NCBI GenBank assembly: GCA_905220665.1
Contig: CAJNAR010000147.1
Location: 496,001 to 560,000, forward strand
Source: Albugo candida
Taxonomy: Eukaryota > Oomycota > Peronosporomycetes > Albuginales > Albuginaceae
DNA: 64,000 bases
Reading direction: 5' to 3'
Shown: piece after piece, positions 10,532 through 21,503 of the stretch
Layout: each line of letters begins with the position of its first letter
How positions within the stretch are numbered: position 1 is the first letter of the stretch
The notes under the pieces: model-generated
What the model saw: the letters and a program-made list of their open reading frames with translations, nothing else
Databases searched by the model: none
What the model was told of the DNA's origin: nothing
Translations under genes and position numbers: made by a program

Positions 10532-12970
10532 ATGGATCGACACTTTGCTATTTTTCCGCTACCAGCTCCGACCGAGCTTTTTAATAAAGGTAGCTCTAAA
10601 GCAAGGTCAGTTCCCGCGCCAAGCTTGCTCGATGATGGTATTAGATCATTTTCAGGACCCGATAAAGCAGCTTTTATCTCGAGTGAGAAGGCTTTGCGTC
10701 GGATACGCATCAATGAGGCATCCGTAGAGCCGAGTGATATCAGCCTTCTGGCTACCAAACATGTTGTCAAGTGTCCCGACTCCAAGTCGATGCTTGTTAA
10801 AGCGGCGAGAAATCACTATCTACTCCGATTTTTGAATGAACGCGAGATTGCAGAAATGATTAATATTATGACGCAGACAACGATCCAGCCCGGGCAGAAT
10901 ATCATCACACAGGGATCACCGGGTCGCTGTTTTTATATACTCGAAAGCGGAGTATGCGAAGTTCTCATCAACAACAAACGCATCGGCTGGTACAAAAATG
11001 GAGATGCCTTTGGAGAGCTTGCACTCTTATACAATTGTCCCCGTGCTGCCACAATTCGCTCTGTAGATGTGTGCATTCTTTGGTCAGTCGATCGTACAAT
11101 GTTTCGTAAAATCATTGCCACAACATCGGCGGAAGCACAAAATACCCGATACAATTTTTTGAAGAATGTCGAGCTGTTCAAAGCGCTCAATAACGATCAA
11201 CTCCATCTCGTAGCTTCTGCTTTGCGATTACACAGCTTTGAGAATGGCGAGTATATTCTCCGGCAGGGTGAGAAGGGAAATACATTTTACATCATCATAG
11301 AAGGTCAAGTGAGCTGCACAGCAAGAGGTACAGGTGCTGACGATAATGAAAAACAGCTCATGATACTCGATCCAGGTTCTTATTTTGGTGAAATGGCGCT
11401 AATGCTGAATGAACCCCGACAAGCTAATTGCATAGCCATCAGTGACGTCAAATGTTACGCTATGGATCAAAAACAATTCACGACTTTGTTGGGGCCTCTA
11501 CATGCTTTGATCGATCGACAAATGCGTATTCGGGTTCTTCGAAGTGTTCCCTTACTTTCTTCTCTTAAAGACGATGAGCTTGATCTACTTGCTCACAATC
11601 TGAATGTCATTGTATTCGAAGACAACGATGTGATTATCGTTGAAGGCGATGACGCTGATACATTTTACATGATTTCGGATGGGATCGTCAGCATACAGAG
11701 AGGCGATATCGAGATTTTAAAGCTTCATTCGGGAGAATTTTTTGGTGAGCGTTCTCTTCTATTCAATGAGCCTCGTGCTGCAACGTGTATCGCCGTCGGT
11801 CGAGTAGAATGTCTCACTTTGAATCGTACTACTTTCGAGAAGATGCTGGGTCAATTGGAGCACATCATGCAGCGCGAAATGAGAAGACAAGAGCGGATGC
11901 AAACATTCGCTTTCGATGGACTGAAACAACGTCAGCGTACGAATCGATCGTTGGGAATCAAGAGAAAATATGTGGAGCTGCAGGAATTAGAGAAAATTCG
12001 CATTATCGGCACGGGAACCTTTGGACGTGTCTATCTCGTCCATCATCCTCTGACAAATCAGGCTTTTGCACTCAAATGTATGCAGAAAGCGAATATCGTT
12101 TCAAGCCAACAAGAACGAAGCATTTTGAACGAGAAATGCATTGTGTCGGAATGTGATCATCCATTCATTCTCAAACTCGTCGAGACGTTCAGTGACAAAG
12201 ATCAGCTTTACATGCTCTTCAAACTTGTTCCTGGTGGCGAATTATGGTCACTTCTCTACCAGGATCCACCAAAAGTATCGCCAAAAGGACCTTCTGGGGC
12301 GTTCATAACATCAACTGCGAGGTTTTACGCAGCGAATGTCATTGAGATACTACGATATCTTCAAGAAGAGAACATTGCCTATCGGGATCTCAAGCCCGAG
12401 AATTTGGTTTTGGACGATATGGGCTATTTAAAATTGGTTGATTTTGGGTTTGCAAAACGTGTACCATACTACAAAGCCGGCTCCATCCACGAGAGATCAT
12501 TCACATTATGCGGTACACCCGAATATCTGGCACCCGAATTGGTGCTAAATAAAGGGCACGGGAAGGCTGTTGACCATTGGGCCCTCGGGTGCCTTCTGTA
12601 CGAATTACTTGTCGGACGGACTCCATTTCATCACAAATCGCAGAGTAGAATCTTTGAGAAGATTCTTTTAGGGCGCGAGCATATCATCTTTCCATCTAGT
12701 TTCGATAAAGATGCCAAGGATCTTGTACTTGGGCTTCTAGAGCCAAATCCAGGATTGCGATTGGGATCGTTGGCTGGCGGTATGCAGGACGTAATGAAGC
12801 ATTCCTTTTTCACAGGTTTTGATTGGAATGCGCTCGTGGCGAAATCGTTAGTTGCTCCATACGTACCCGAAGTGAAGGATTCTCTGGACGTTCACAATTT
12901 CGACATTTACCCCGAGGACGGAGAAATTCTTCCATACAACGGGCCTGATGAATTATTTGATGAATTTTAG
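10532..12970 (+). CDS. Cyclic-nucleotide-regulated AGC protein kinase (PKG architecture)
   Basis: An intronless frame of 812 residues from ATG at 10532. The N terminus has a basic segment (LRRIRINEAS) that may be autoinhibitory. Three cyclic-nucleotide-binding domains follow, with phosphate-binding cassettes FGELALLYNCPRAAT (about 160), FGEMALMLNEPRQAN (about 286) and FGERSLLFNEPRAAT (about 404). The kinase domain has glycine loop GTGTFGRVYLVHH (about 492), ALKCM lysine, YRDLKPEN, DFGFAKR, and CGTPEYLAPE for the activation and APE segments. The AGC tail (NFDIYPEDGE) ends the protein. This is the cGMP-dependent kinase layout, with sensor and catalyst on one chain. All three cassettes lack the Thr/Ser after the conserved Arg that favours cGMP in PKG; two have Ala as in PKA. 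The activating nucleotide is therefore open. All catalytic residues are present. Confidence 0.92.
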   Translation: MDRHFAIFPLPAPTELFNKGSSKARSVPAPSLLDDGIRSFSGPDKAAFISSEKALRRIRINEASVEPSDISLLATKHVVKCPDSKSMLVKAARNHYLLRFLNEREIAEMINIMTQTTIQPGQNIITQGSPGRCFYILESGVCEVLINNKRIGWYKNGDAFGELALLYNCPRAATIRSVDVCILWSVDRTMFRKIIATTSAEAQNTRYNFLKNVELFKALNNDQLHLVASALRLHSFENGEYILRQGEKGNTFYIIIEGQVSCTARGTGADDNEKQLMILDPGSYFGEMALMLNEPRQANCIAISDVKCYAMDQKQFTTLLGPLHALIDRQMRIRVLRSVPLLSSLKDDELDLLAHNLNVIVFEDNDVIIVEGDDADTFYMISDGIVSIQRGDIEILKLHSGEFFGERSLLFNEPRAATCIAVGRVECLTLNRTTFEKMLGQLEHIMQREMRRQERMQTFAFDGLKQRQRTNRSLGIKRKYVELQELEKIRIIGTGTFGRVYLVHHPLTNQAFALKCMQKANIVSSQQERSILNEKCIVSECDHPFILKLVETFSDKDQLYMLFKLVPGGELWSLLYQDPPKVSPKGPSGAFITSTARFYAANVIEILRYLQEENIAYRDLKPENLVLDDMGYLKLVDFGFAKRVPYYKAGSIHERSFTLCGTPEYLAPELVLNKGHGKAVDHWALGCLLYELLVGRTPFHHKSQSRIFEKILLGREHIIFPSSFDKDAKDLVLGLLEPNPGLRLGSLAGGMQDVMKHSFFTGFDWNALVAKSLVAPYVPEVKDSLDVHNFDIYPEDGEILPYNGPDELFDEF

Positions 12971-13080
12971 ATTTTGTAATGATAGATCTCAACGCATACA
13001 GAAACTATTAGCCTTCATTGTTCTCTGTGTTTGTACGATCTTGTTTTCTTCCATCCAAGTAGGCGCCCAGTTAACGTGTA

Positions 13081-16000
13081 ATGGCGACCAGAGAAGTATG
13101 GGCGTCTCGCCTATCCGACTTGACATTGAATGAAAATACGGATACTGAAGAAATTCAAAAGGATCTACGCGCAGCTATTGAGAGTCTACAGGGCATTTTG
13201 CAACTACAGCGAACAAAAAAAAAGAGGAATAAGTCGATTGATGCTAATCTTGCAAGCAGGACGGAGCAGATCGCATGGTATGGTACGATAAGCAAACTAC
13301 TCGATGAAGAGAGTCAAAAGGTCTTACGGTTTCTTCGCTCTGGAATGAATATGACCGAGGAATACATCCCCTTCGATCAGCTTACTTTCAATCGATTGAG
13401 TTGGCTACAAATTCTACGAGCTGCAGGAAATGAGCTCGTTCAATCTCAAGAATACCGAGCCGCAAGACGATTCTTTTACGATCCGATGTATCGACTTCTT
13501 ATCAAAAGTATCAAATCGATTGATCCAAAAACCACAATACTTTCCTCGATGGAAATCATGGGAATTGAGCTTTGCATCGACGCAATCTACAAGTCTGCGT
13601 ACTGCCAATTCCAGGATGCTTTACCCTCTGATCGAGTCATTCGTCAGATAAGCACGTACCACACGATATGTGAAGCGATCAGGTTGGCTCGGGAAGGACT
13701 CGAAATTGCTGTGAACGCATCACACTGTCAAGCAGACTCGATCTCAAAATCGGGTTTAAAGCACAAGTTTGCGTGGTTGGTGATGAATGGTATCCATTGG
13801 ATAGTTTACATGGTGAAACAGCTCCAAAGCAGCACGGGTAGAAGCTTTATTGCCACTGGCGAAGTAGAAGCACATTCGGCGAAAATATACAGCGAGCAGG
13901 TTTTGGTTCCATTTCTTACATATTGTCTGCTTTGCATGGAATCTCAGCTTGTGTTATCAACAGTCCAATTCTTAAAGTATCGTATGTATCTCTATCAGCT
14001 GATTGTCGATATGTACCTTCGGCTATCTCAGGAAGCTTCCAGCTTGGAAATGATAAAGAATTACACAACAGCGGCATCAACGTGTGTCAATCGAGCTGAC
14101 AATAGCGTCAAACGCCTCCGTAAAGTCGAAGAGTATGATCTACCGCTTCCGTCTAATGTCGAAACGTGTCTGAAATTTGCCGAGTCGATCGTACGTTTCC
14201 TGATCGCACGCATCCGAGTCGCAGAATTCGGATGCGCTCAAGTTTTATTGAAATTGGAGAAAAAAATACCGACAGAGAAATTGACAAAGGCTGAGAAAAA
14301 TGACATTGCCACTTGGACCTTTACGGAAGAAATTGTGGGAAAAGTTTTATCAATCGAAAGCGAAAAGATAATTGTTCTGATCGATCATCTTTGCAAACTG
14401 AATCTGGACAATCTGTCGAGCGATCCGTGGAAGCAGTGGCACAAAGCTTTGGTTTCGTATCTTTACAAAAGCCTTGATCCTTTTCTCAAATTATTCATTG
14501 AGAAGGTGAATGCAGGCACAGATAATGACGATGGGAAAGAGGCTGAGCGTAATTTATCGCTCACGTTGCCAATTGTTTCGCATTTGTCGATTTTGGGACA
14601 CTTTTACACGTCTCGGATGCTGACCGAGTTGGAAGTATTACTCCAAACGCTTTCTGCACGTCGCAGCATCTTATGCATTGATTCTATGGAAAATAGTATT
14701 GCCGAAAGAATTCAGCTAGAAATAACGATGTACAAATCACTTGATCGATTTGAGCAAAAGCTATCAGAAATGGAATTGGTTCATGACTCGATCCAAGTTG
14801 ATGATTTCGAAAGTATTCAGAAGCATACAGTCGACATCTGCAGGGCGATCACTGCCTGTATCCGCTTTAGAAGCAAGCGCTGTCAATACAAGTGTGATGC
14901 TATCCCCTCCCATTTGAAAGACTGGCTGATTGACATTGCTTTGAATCTGTGGAAGAGATTCGAATGCTCCATTTGTTCGATTGCCAAAATGAACGAAAAA
15001 AATCAACCCACCAGTGAAAAGGAAGTAATGCAGCACCAAATCGGAAGAGATGTACTCGTGACAATTCATGAAACCTTGACGGCAGTGAATTTTGACGACA
15101 TGCCATTCCGGGCATCCATAACGCTACGCTTAGCTGTCCTTCTACATAATCAGCGCAATTTGACAGATGCTGCTCAATTGTTGAGAAATGAGGTCGGGAA
15201 AATTGGCTTGGAACGTGGTCGACTAATCATCAATTCGCATCAACGAAATCAATCGGGTGATTCAAATTCACTCAAAAGAGACGTCGGGAGATCTTTCGGA
15301 TGCGCGTACGAGGCTCTGGTGGCTTCCGAATACGATCTATACACACTCTTATTTCGAACGGAACTGGAAATCCTAGAAGATCCATCAAGGGATTCCTCAT
15401 CGCAAAGTAGCGGGAAGTGCGATAATTCGACTGAGAAGATCTTGCGAGAGGATATTCGACACAATGGCTATCTCTCACACTCTTACTATTTGCAAAAACT
15501 TCATAATGTGTGCACAAACGCGAAACAGAGCTCTACAACGGATCAAAAGATTCTTGATTCGGCCTCCACCCTACTCAACGATCTTTATTTGAATCTAGAA
15601 GCGATAGAGAAACAAGAAGAGAAGCTGATACAAATTCCAATGTCGAATTCGGACCTAAACAAGTCGAGAAATTGCGAGCATGTTACATCGCCAAGTAGGA
15701 GCAAAAGGCTTCTTCCTCCAAAGATTATTTGTCAAAGTAGCACTTCCGTGATTGTGCGATATCAGCCAAAGTGTGATGTCAATTGGACAGAGCACAAAGC
15801 AACCTGTGTAGAGTGCATCCCGTCCTATTACAAGCTTTATGGAGACGTTGCAAAAGCGAGCACGCGACTATCGATTAACAGCATAAGTCTACCTGGCACC
15901 GGAATCAGGCTACCAATTGATACCATACGCTCGAAAGGGATTCAAATCTCAGGTCTCAACCCAAATGAGAAATATGTTTTCGCACTTGCAGCTTTTGACG

Positions 16001-19000
16001 ACAAGAACGAGATTTTATTTGGAGGTATTGGACATGCGCTTTCAGTTGTCGCGTTAAATCCTTTTCCGATGATCATTTTGAACTACAGCATCGCAAAAAT
16101 ATGTGCCAGTCTTTATCAGCAGATACCTAGGCACAAAAGTGACGCGCATGAGAGCCTACGTAAAAAACTACGGGCAAGTAGCTTGCGTTCTGCTGGAGCT
16201 GTATACGCCAGCATAACAAAAAGAAGAGGAAGTGAGATTGAGAAAGAAGATGCTCAGAACCGTCACGCGTCGTTGTGGAAACAGCATCCTTTCCACCAAC
16301 ATCTATTGAGTCATGATGTGGTATCGCGATTATCCGTTACCGAGCTAAAGGCCTGTGTATCGAGCATATCGTTAATGTCTGAAAGTACTCGAATCGAGTC
16401 TTTTTTAGACACTTCAGCTCGTGAGCGATCACCACTCCTCTTGAACTCATTGAAATACGCCCGAATATCATTAATTGGATCCGAATTAGCCTTCATGTAT
16501 GCCGACAATGTGAGCGCGATGACGCTGCTTATACATTCATATCGCTTCCTCTTACCCTGGCTCGATCTCACAAAGTCTGCTATGATAAGGCCCAATGTTT
16601 CTTGCACCAAGTCTTGGATTTTTGAAGCTCTTGTGACAATCTTTGAGTCATCCTTGCTGATCATTGACACATTTGGAGATCAGGACGAGTATTTATTAGC
16701 GATGACAGCATGCACTGCCTTTGAACTTGTGCAAATCTCAGCTTTAAAGTCCTACAGGCTACCCACTATGCTTAATCTACTGAGAGGTATGCGAGATAAG
16801 AAAGCCTGGAAGAAATGCAAAGAAGTGGCTTGTCTTCGAGAAATACTATCGTTGATTGAGCTTGGTACATCCTTCACTTTTGCCACAAATTTGACACCAC
16901 AGCTTGCAACAACAGCTTCAAAACAGAACACTGGTAATACAGCTATAAAGTCTTTAGAGCCTGATACTGTCACATATTTCACGTCGATCGAAGAATGCGC
17001 TGAGAATTGTAGAAACTCAAATATGACATTCCAAAATGTAGTCACAAAACTCTTACCTGAAGGACATTCCTTCAAGCTCGATGTAGCTTGTAAATTGTGC
17101 CACATTGCGCTTCAGCATGAGCTCGACCTGAATGACCAAGAAAGTCTTCTCAGTACAACGATCTTGGATAGGATCGTATCAAATTTGAAGCTGAAAATGA
17201 AGATAAATGCGAGCATGAAACTGAGGAAATACATCAACGCTTTTGGTCCGCGGGGTTTAGAGATAACATGCTCTCAAGAGGATGAGCCAGAAGATCAGAA
17301 TGAAGGCTCACACTCACCATCTGATGATCAATACCTTGCTTTATGGTGTGGAGAGTATTTCTTCCTACACGTCATCCGGCTGTATCGCATCTCTATGCGT
17401 GCTCATCATCAACACAATACGCAAGCAGGAAATCTGCATATCCACAAAGTACACCAGTCTTGGCCTCTGAAGGATTGCTTTGAACAATGTTTACCAAAGT
17501 CTACATCGAAGACTGAATGCACATCAGACGACGAGGATGAAAAAAAGCTTGGTGGTTTTGTGGACATTATCGAAATGATATCACTTTGCTCCCGTTGTTT
17601 TGTCTATGCGGAGGCATGGCGATGTGTCAGAGATTCTATAAAGTATTTATGGAATACACTCTTTGTCACTTGGACATCTCCCGAGGATTCTGTGTGGTCT
17701 GCTTATGCACTCGAGCATTTGGTTCACTGTATCGATTCTTTGATAGTAAGGATAGAATGTTTGTGTGAAAAAACCACAGCAGAAATTACGCCGTGCTTGC
17801 CTTGGATTTCGGAACTTTTAACATTCACCTTGAATGTCCTGATCAAAAACCAAGCTTGGCATGATGTCATCGCAGTAGCCGGTAGATACCACAAAGCACT
17901 CGTATCAGCAGCCTCCATGAAGAGCATCTGTTGTACTTCCTTCAGCGCGGCTTCACTAAAATTCTTAGAGAAATGGGCAAGTCGACTTGTAGTTGTACAG
18001 AAGCATTCCATCAGCGCCCAAAGCGCTCTGCAAAAATCTCACGAAGGTATCGACTCGGGCACCGATGATAGTGAAAAGCTTCTTCTTACAGCGGAGACAG
18101 TAGACCTCCATCCGCTTCGATCTGAGGGTGTATCGATGCAGCGACTTTCAGAAAAAGTAGAGAGTGAGAAAAGCGAGTGTCAGCGTATGATGGAAGATTG
18201 TCAACGTCTTCGAAGAGCCATTCTCTTTTGTAAGAAAGAACGACCAAGTCCCTCAAAGATGGCCAAAGTGTCGATCGCGTATCAGCGCTGCCTGAAGCTT
18301 TGTTGCGAGAAATTAGAGAAAATGTATATATCTCGAGGATTCTGCGAACTCGGAGACTTGCAGTGGCATTTCAAGCAAAAAGAATTAGCAGTAGAAAGTT
18401 GGCAGGACGGTATCGATTACATTTTCGAAGTGGTCAATGTATTGGAATCGTGGCCCCAAAGTCACCGTGAAATCGAAATGATCGATATCGATTCGAAACT
18501 TCTTTGTCGTATCATACAAATAAACGGAAATCAAAGCGATTCTCACGCTCAGCGTGCATGGATATCCCTCCACGCGATTGTGTTACTTGGTCGTCTTGTG
18601 TTTACACAATCGTCATCAAATTTGATGGTGCAGCATTCCGTTCTAGGAGCTCATCTGATACGTCTTCTCCTGGCACACTTTTGCATTATACATCCAACTC
18701 GAGCGTTTTTATATGGTTCTTACGATATCGGAAGCATGCAGGAACTATGGCCGGGTCACCCACTTCTCTGTGGGGAAGGATCTTGCGTCTCTCCTTTATC
18801 ACTAATATTATCAATCCTTTCGTTTGTATCCGTCTTACTTACTTTCAGTGCTGGTGCGGGTAAATACTCTCAGCAAAGCAGCTTCATAGTGGCAGGACTA
18901 ATGGCCACGACTCCACTTGATACTCTCGCTTTGCCAGCCATCACGCTGTATGAGTCGATTTCAAGACATCATATTCAAGATCTTACACACTCTGTGAATG

Positions 19001-21408
19001 CGAAAAGATTGAAGGTCGAGGCTTTGACCCTGGCCGGAAGATTCGGGGAAGCTCTGACGCAATGGAGTGAAATCGAGCAAGTAACGAAAACATCGGCATG
19101 GGCTTTTGCCTCATCGTGCACGCTTCAACGTTTGCTCACGTGTTGGACCATACATTCTGCAAACACTTTAGTGGAGACGCTAAGATGTTTCACCAAGTCG
19201 CATTTTGATGTGGATGACAGCGGTATTAGTGAATTCGTTGGCTGGGTAGAAAGTATTGATTTGGTTGTTTTGAGAAGCCAATTCGACGCTCAAATAAACG
19301 ACTGCGTACTTGTTTCGCTATTGTTTACAACTCTAATGCGATTGATTGCATCAATTTCATCAGCTGTCGTTGGCCTTAGCAATGCCGGGATAATCATGGA
19401 AGGCTTCAGTGTCCGTATTGTGGCAGCTACAGACAAGCTGATATCTTCTCTCGCTGAGAATGTGCAGGATCATAAGGCTCATCGATTCTGTGTCACAGAT
19501 TGGAACGGATTTGGTTTTCTGATTATGGATTTGACATCTCTTCGGATTCAGCTTGCGATCGCACATTTTCAATGGAAATTGGCGCTTTCCTTGTGTGATG
19601 ATGCTTTAAAATGTAAGACTGAGCGATCGAGTGCTTTGAAAGGTGAGCCGAATCCAAACTATCCGTCCCCGTTGTCGTTGGAATGGCGCGTGCCACCATG
19701 GGCGTTCTACATCCCTCATCATCAGAGGCTAGAAATTCATATATTACGTCTCTCGATATTGCTGCCTAATCGACTTTACTGTGACGTTGTGACGGAAGCT
19801 GAAATACTTTTGAATTCGGGAGAAAAGGATGGCACAAGTGTCCATCTGATAGTACAATTGGCATTTTTGCAGATGCGAGCGTATTTGCACCTCGGCGATT
19901 TAGAAGCTTCCAACGAAAGGATCGAATGGATTCTCAATCAGTGTCGAATTCACTCCTTAAAGCAGTCACTTTTGTACGTGCAGACGCTTCGAGCTTCCAA
20001 CGAGCTCGAACTACTTCGTCTCAATCAAGGCCCAATTCCGAATCAAAATGCCTTATTCGACCTGTACCAAAATGTGGTGACAAAATTAGCTGAAGCGGAA
20101 TCAATTGTCGATAGGCTTTTAGAGGAAGTCGGATGGTGTGGGCTGAGCCACCCGATCGATCGCAGTGTGAACATCTCTCTCTCTGCACTTCCAATCTTCA
20201 CAATAATCAAATTGGACTTTGCTCAGGTCTTTTTGAGCATCCATCCGTTCAAAAAACCAAAGGACTACGAGAAAATTCTCGTGAAAATCGACCAAGGCCT
20301 TCAGTCAGCCAAACAAGCAGTAAACAACACACACAGTATCCGTGTGCGGCTCTTACTACTCAAAGGAATGATCCAACGAAGACTGCATACGCTACATTCC
20401 TCGTCCTTCGCCTCACACGAGATCATCCGCGTCTTCAAAGAAGCCATTACTTGCTGCATTCAAAGTGGGAATCACGACCGAGTTTTACTTCGAACAGCGT
20501 TTATCGAGCTTGTCGCTTTCTTTGTACATCAGTGGGAACATACTCAACATCATCCTTCGTCTTTCCAACAAGCATATCGTTTTATGGAGCTTGCTCGCAT
20601 CGTCCAAGATCAAGAGGAGCTGTTACCCCGAATCAGTGAACAATGCGAGAAAATCGCATTCGATAACATCGAATTGATTCCTTCTCTTGTCATGGATCGA
20701 CTGAGGCATTTCTCTGCGGTAAAAGACACTGATCCATCCGATAACACACAAGCGGTGAGCTCTACACAGCTCATCAATCTACTCATCTATTCCTATCATC
20801 GTCGAGATACCTTTGCCGATTCGTTCGCTTATCACGATGCAATCACAAATGCATTGCATCGCTTTTTGAAAACAAACTATCCGGCGTATGCTGACAACTG
20901 TGTACCAGCTGACGATGAAGCAAAAAATGGCTCTAAAATTCCGTCGCTTTTCATGTGCTGGGATCAAGCGTATCCGCTGACGTCCAACAGCTGCAGCTTG
21001 TACGTCATGAGATATAAAGAGGAAGATTTTCGCGTACTGAAGCACTTGATTTTCACACGCCAACAGCGAACTCTTTTCCAGAAGCTCGGGCAGAATGCAA
21101 GTGCAATCAGACGTGAAGCAGAAGCAAGCTCGAGCCATGAAGCCTTGTCCGCCTATACGGAACGATGGAACAAGCTATTGATTGATCTGCAGAGTATATG
21201 TGAGGAATGTGCGGAAAACCCAAATACAACTACGGAGCAATTGCTCCTTCCAGGCGACTCGGACACGGCTGAGATTAGACATTTGTTTCTACAAAGGCTC
21301 TCATGGCTTCAACTCTTTTTGGAATGCGATCGCTCTGTCTGCTTGTGGGAAGACGAGGCACTGTGTCATTTTTTATGGCGTATATTCGAAACGATTCAGT
21401 CAAAATGA
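13081..21408 (+). CDS. CFAP54: Cilia- and flagella-associated protein 54 (CFAP54)
   Basis: One uninterrupted 8,328-bp frame encodes 2,775 residues, starting at an ATG 110 bp after the kinase stop. The N-terminal 350 residues contain the CFAP54 signature region, including LTYCLLCMESQLVLSTVQFL followed by KYRMYLYQLIVDMYL. The protein is almost wholly helical, with TPR-like pairs; a beta-rich, fibronectin-III-like insert lies at about 880-1000 (VIVRYQPKCDVNW ... IQISGLNPNEKYVFALAAFD). CFAP54 belongs to the central-apparatus C1d projection of motile axonemes, so it implies a swimming stage such as a zoospore. Length is close to that of other CFAP54 proteins. Absence of introns is striking beside neighbours that have up to nine. 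The family call rests on N-terminal resemblance, size and helical composition. Confidence 0.85.
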   Translation: MATREVWASRLSDLTLNENTDTEEIQKDLRAAIESLQGILQLQRTKKKRNKSIDANLASRTEQIAWYGTISKLLDEESQKVLRFLRSGMNMTEEYIPFDQLTFNRLSWLQILRAAGNELVQSQEYRAARRFFYDPMYRLLIKSIKSIDPKTTILSSMEIMGIELCIDAIYKSAYCQFQDALPSDRVIRQISTYHTICEAIRLAREGLEIAVNASHCQADSISKSGLKHKFAWLVMNGIHWIVYMVKQLQSSTGRSFIATGEVEAHSAKIYSEQVLVPFLTYCLLCMESQLVLSTVQFLKYRMYLYQLIVDMYLRLSQEASSLEMIKNYTTAASTCVNRADNSVKRLRKVEEYDLPLPSNVETCLKFAESIVRFLIARIRVAEFGCAQVLLKLEKKIPTEKLTKAEKNDIATWTFTEEIVGKVLSIESEKIIVLIDHLCKLNLDNLSSDPWKQWHKALVSYLYKSLDPFLKLFIEKVNAGTDNDDGKEAERNLSLTLPIVSHLSILGHFYTSRMLTELEVLLQTLSARRSILCIDSMENSIAERIQLEITMYKSLDRFEQKLSEMELVHDSIQVDDFESIQKHTVDICRAITACIRFRSKRCQYKCDAIPSHLKDWLIDIALNLWKRFECSICSIAKMNEKNQPTSEKEVMQHQIGRDVLVTIHETLTAVNFDDMPFRASITLRLAVLLHNQRNLTDAAQLLRNEVGKIGLERGRLIINSHQRNQSGDSNSLKRDVGRSFGCAYEALVASEYDLYTLLFRTELEILEDPSRDSSSQSSGKCDNSTEKILREDIRHNGYLSHSYYLQKLHNVCTNAKQSSTTDQKILDSASTLLNDLYLNLEAIEKQEEKLIQIPMSNSDLNKSRNCEHVTSPSRSKRLLPPKIICQSSTSVIVRYQPKCDVNWTEHKATCVECIPSYYKLYGDVAKASTRLSINSISLPGTGIRLPIDTIRSKGIQISGLNPNEKYVFALAAFDDKNEILFGGIGHALSVVALNPFPMIILNYSIAKICASLYQQIPRHKSDAHESLRKKLRASSLRSAGAVYASITKRRGSEIEKEDAQNRHASLWKQHPFHQHLLSHDVVSRLSVTELKACVSSISLMSESTRIESFLDTSARERSPLLLNSLKYARISLIGSELAFMYADNVSAMTLLIHSYRFLLPWLDLTKSAMIRPNVSCTKSWIFEALVTIFESSLLIIDTFGDQDEYLLAMTACTAFELVQISALKSYRLPTMLNLLRGMRDKKAWKKCKEVACLREILSLIELGTSFTFATNLTPQLATTASKQNTGNTAIKSLEPDTVTYFTSIEECAENCRNSNMTFQNVVTKLLPEGHSFKLDVACKLCHIALQHELDLNDQESLLSTTILDRIVSNLKLKMKINASMKLRKYINAFGPRGLEITCSQEDEPEDQNEGSHSPSDDQYLALWCGEYFFLHVIRLYRISMRAHHQHNTQAGNLHIHKVHQSWPLKDCFEQCLPKSTSKTECTSDDEDEKKLGGFVDIIEMISLCSRCFVYAEAWRCVRDSIKYLWNTLFVTWTSPEDSVWSAYALEHLVHCIDSLIVRIECLCEKTTAEITPCLPWISELLTFTLNVLIKNQAWHDVIAVAGRYHKALVSAASMKSICCTSFSAASLKFLEKWASRLVVVQKHSISAQSALQKSHEGIDSGTDDSEKLLLTAETVDLHPLRSEGVSMQRLSEKVESEKSECQRMMEDCQRLRRAILFCKKERPSPSKMAKVSIAYQRCLKLCCEKLEKMYISRGFCELGDLQWHFKQKELAVESWQDGIDYIFEVVNVLESWPQSHREIEMIDIDSKLLCRIIQINGNQSDSHAQRAWISLHAIVLLGRLVFTQSSSNLMVQHSVLGAHLIRLLLAHFCIIHPTRAFLYGSYDIGSMQELWPGHPLLCGEGSCVSPLSLILSILSFVSVLLTFSAGAGKYSQQSSFIVAGLMATTPLDTLALPAITLYESISRHHIQDLTHSVNAKRLKVEALTLAGRFGEALTQWSEIEQVTKTSAWAFASSCTLQRLLTCWTIHSANTLVETLRCFTKSHFDVDDSGISEFVGWVESIDLVVLRSQFDAQINDCVLVSLLFTTLMRLIASISSAVVGLSNAGIIMEGFSVRIVAATDKLISSLAENVQDHKAHRFCVTDWNGFGFLIMDLTSLRIQLAIAHFQWKLALSLCDDALKCKTERSSALKGEPNPNYPSPLSLEWRVPPWAFYIPHHQRLEIHILRLSILLPNRLYCDVVTEAEILLNSGEKDGTSVHLIVQLAFLQMRAYLHLGDLEASNERIEWILNQCRIHSLKQSLLYVQTLRASNELELLRLNQGPIPNQNALFDLYQNVVTKLAEAESIVDRLLEEVGWCGLSHPIDRSVNISLSALPIFTIIKLDFAQVFLSIHPFKKPKDYEKILVKIDQGLQSAKQAVNNTHSIRVRLLLLKGMIQRRLHTLHSSSFASHEIIRVFKEAITCCIQSGNHDRVLLRTAFIELVAFFVHQWEHTQHHPSSFQQAYRFMELARIVQDQEELLPRISEQCEKIAFDNIELIPSLVMDRLRHFSAVKDTDPSDNTQAVSSTQLINLLIYSYHRRDTFADSFAYHDAITNALHRFLKTNYPAYADNCVPADDEAKNGSKIPSLFMCWDQAYPLTSNSCSLYVMRYKEEDFRVLKHLIFTRQQRTLFQKLGQNASAIRREAEASSSHEALSAYTERWNKLLIDLQSICEECAENPNTTTEQLLLPGDSDTAEIRHLFLQRLSWLQLFLECDRSVCLWEDEALCHFLWRIFETIQSK

Positions 21409-21503
21409 ATGACAAATTGGTGATTGTAAAGCACAAATGTAATTGAATTGTTGTGACACAATGCGAGTGAGTTGTATTCGAATGGGTTACCATATTTCTA
21501 CTT

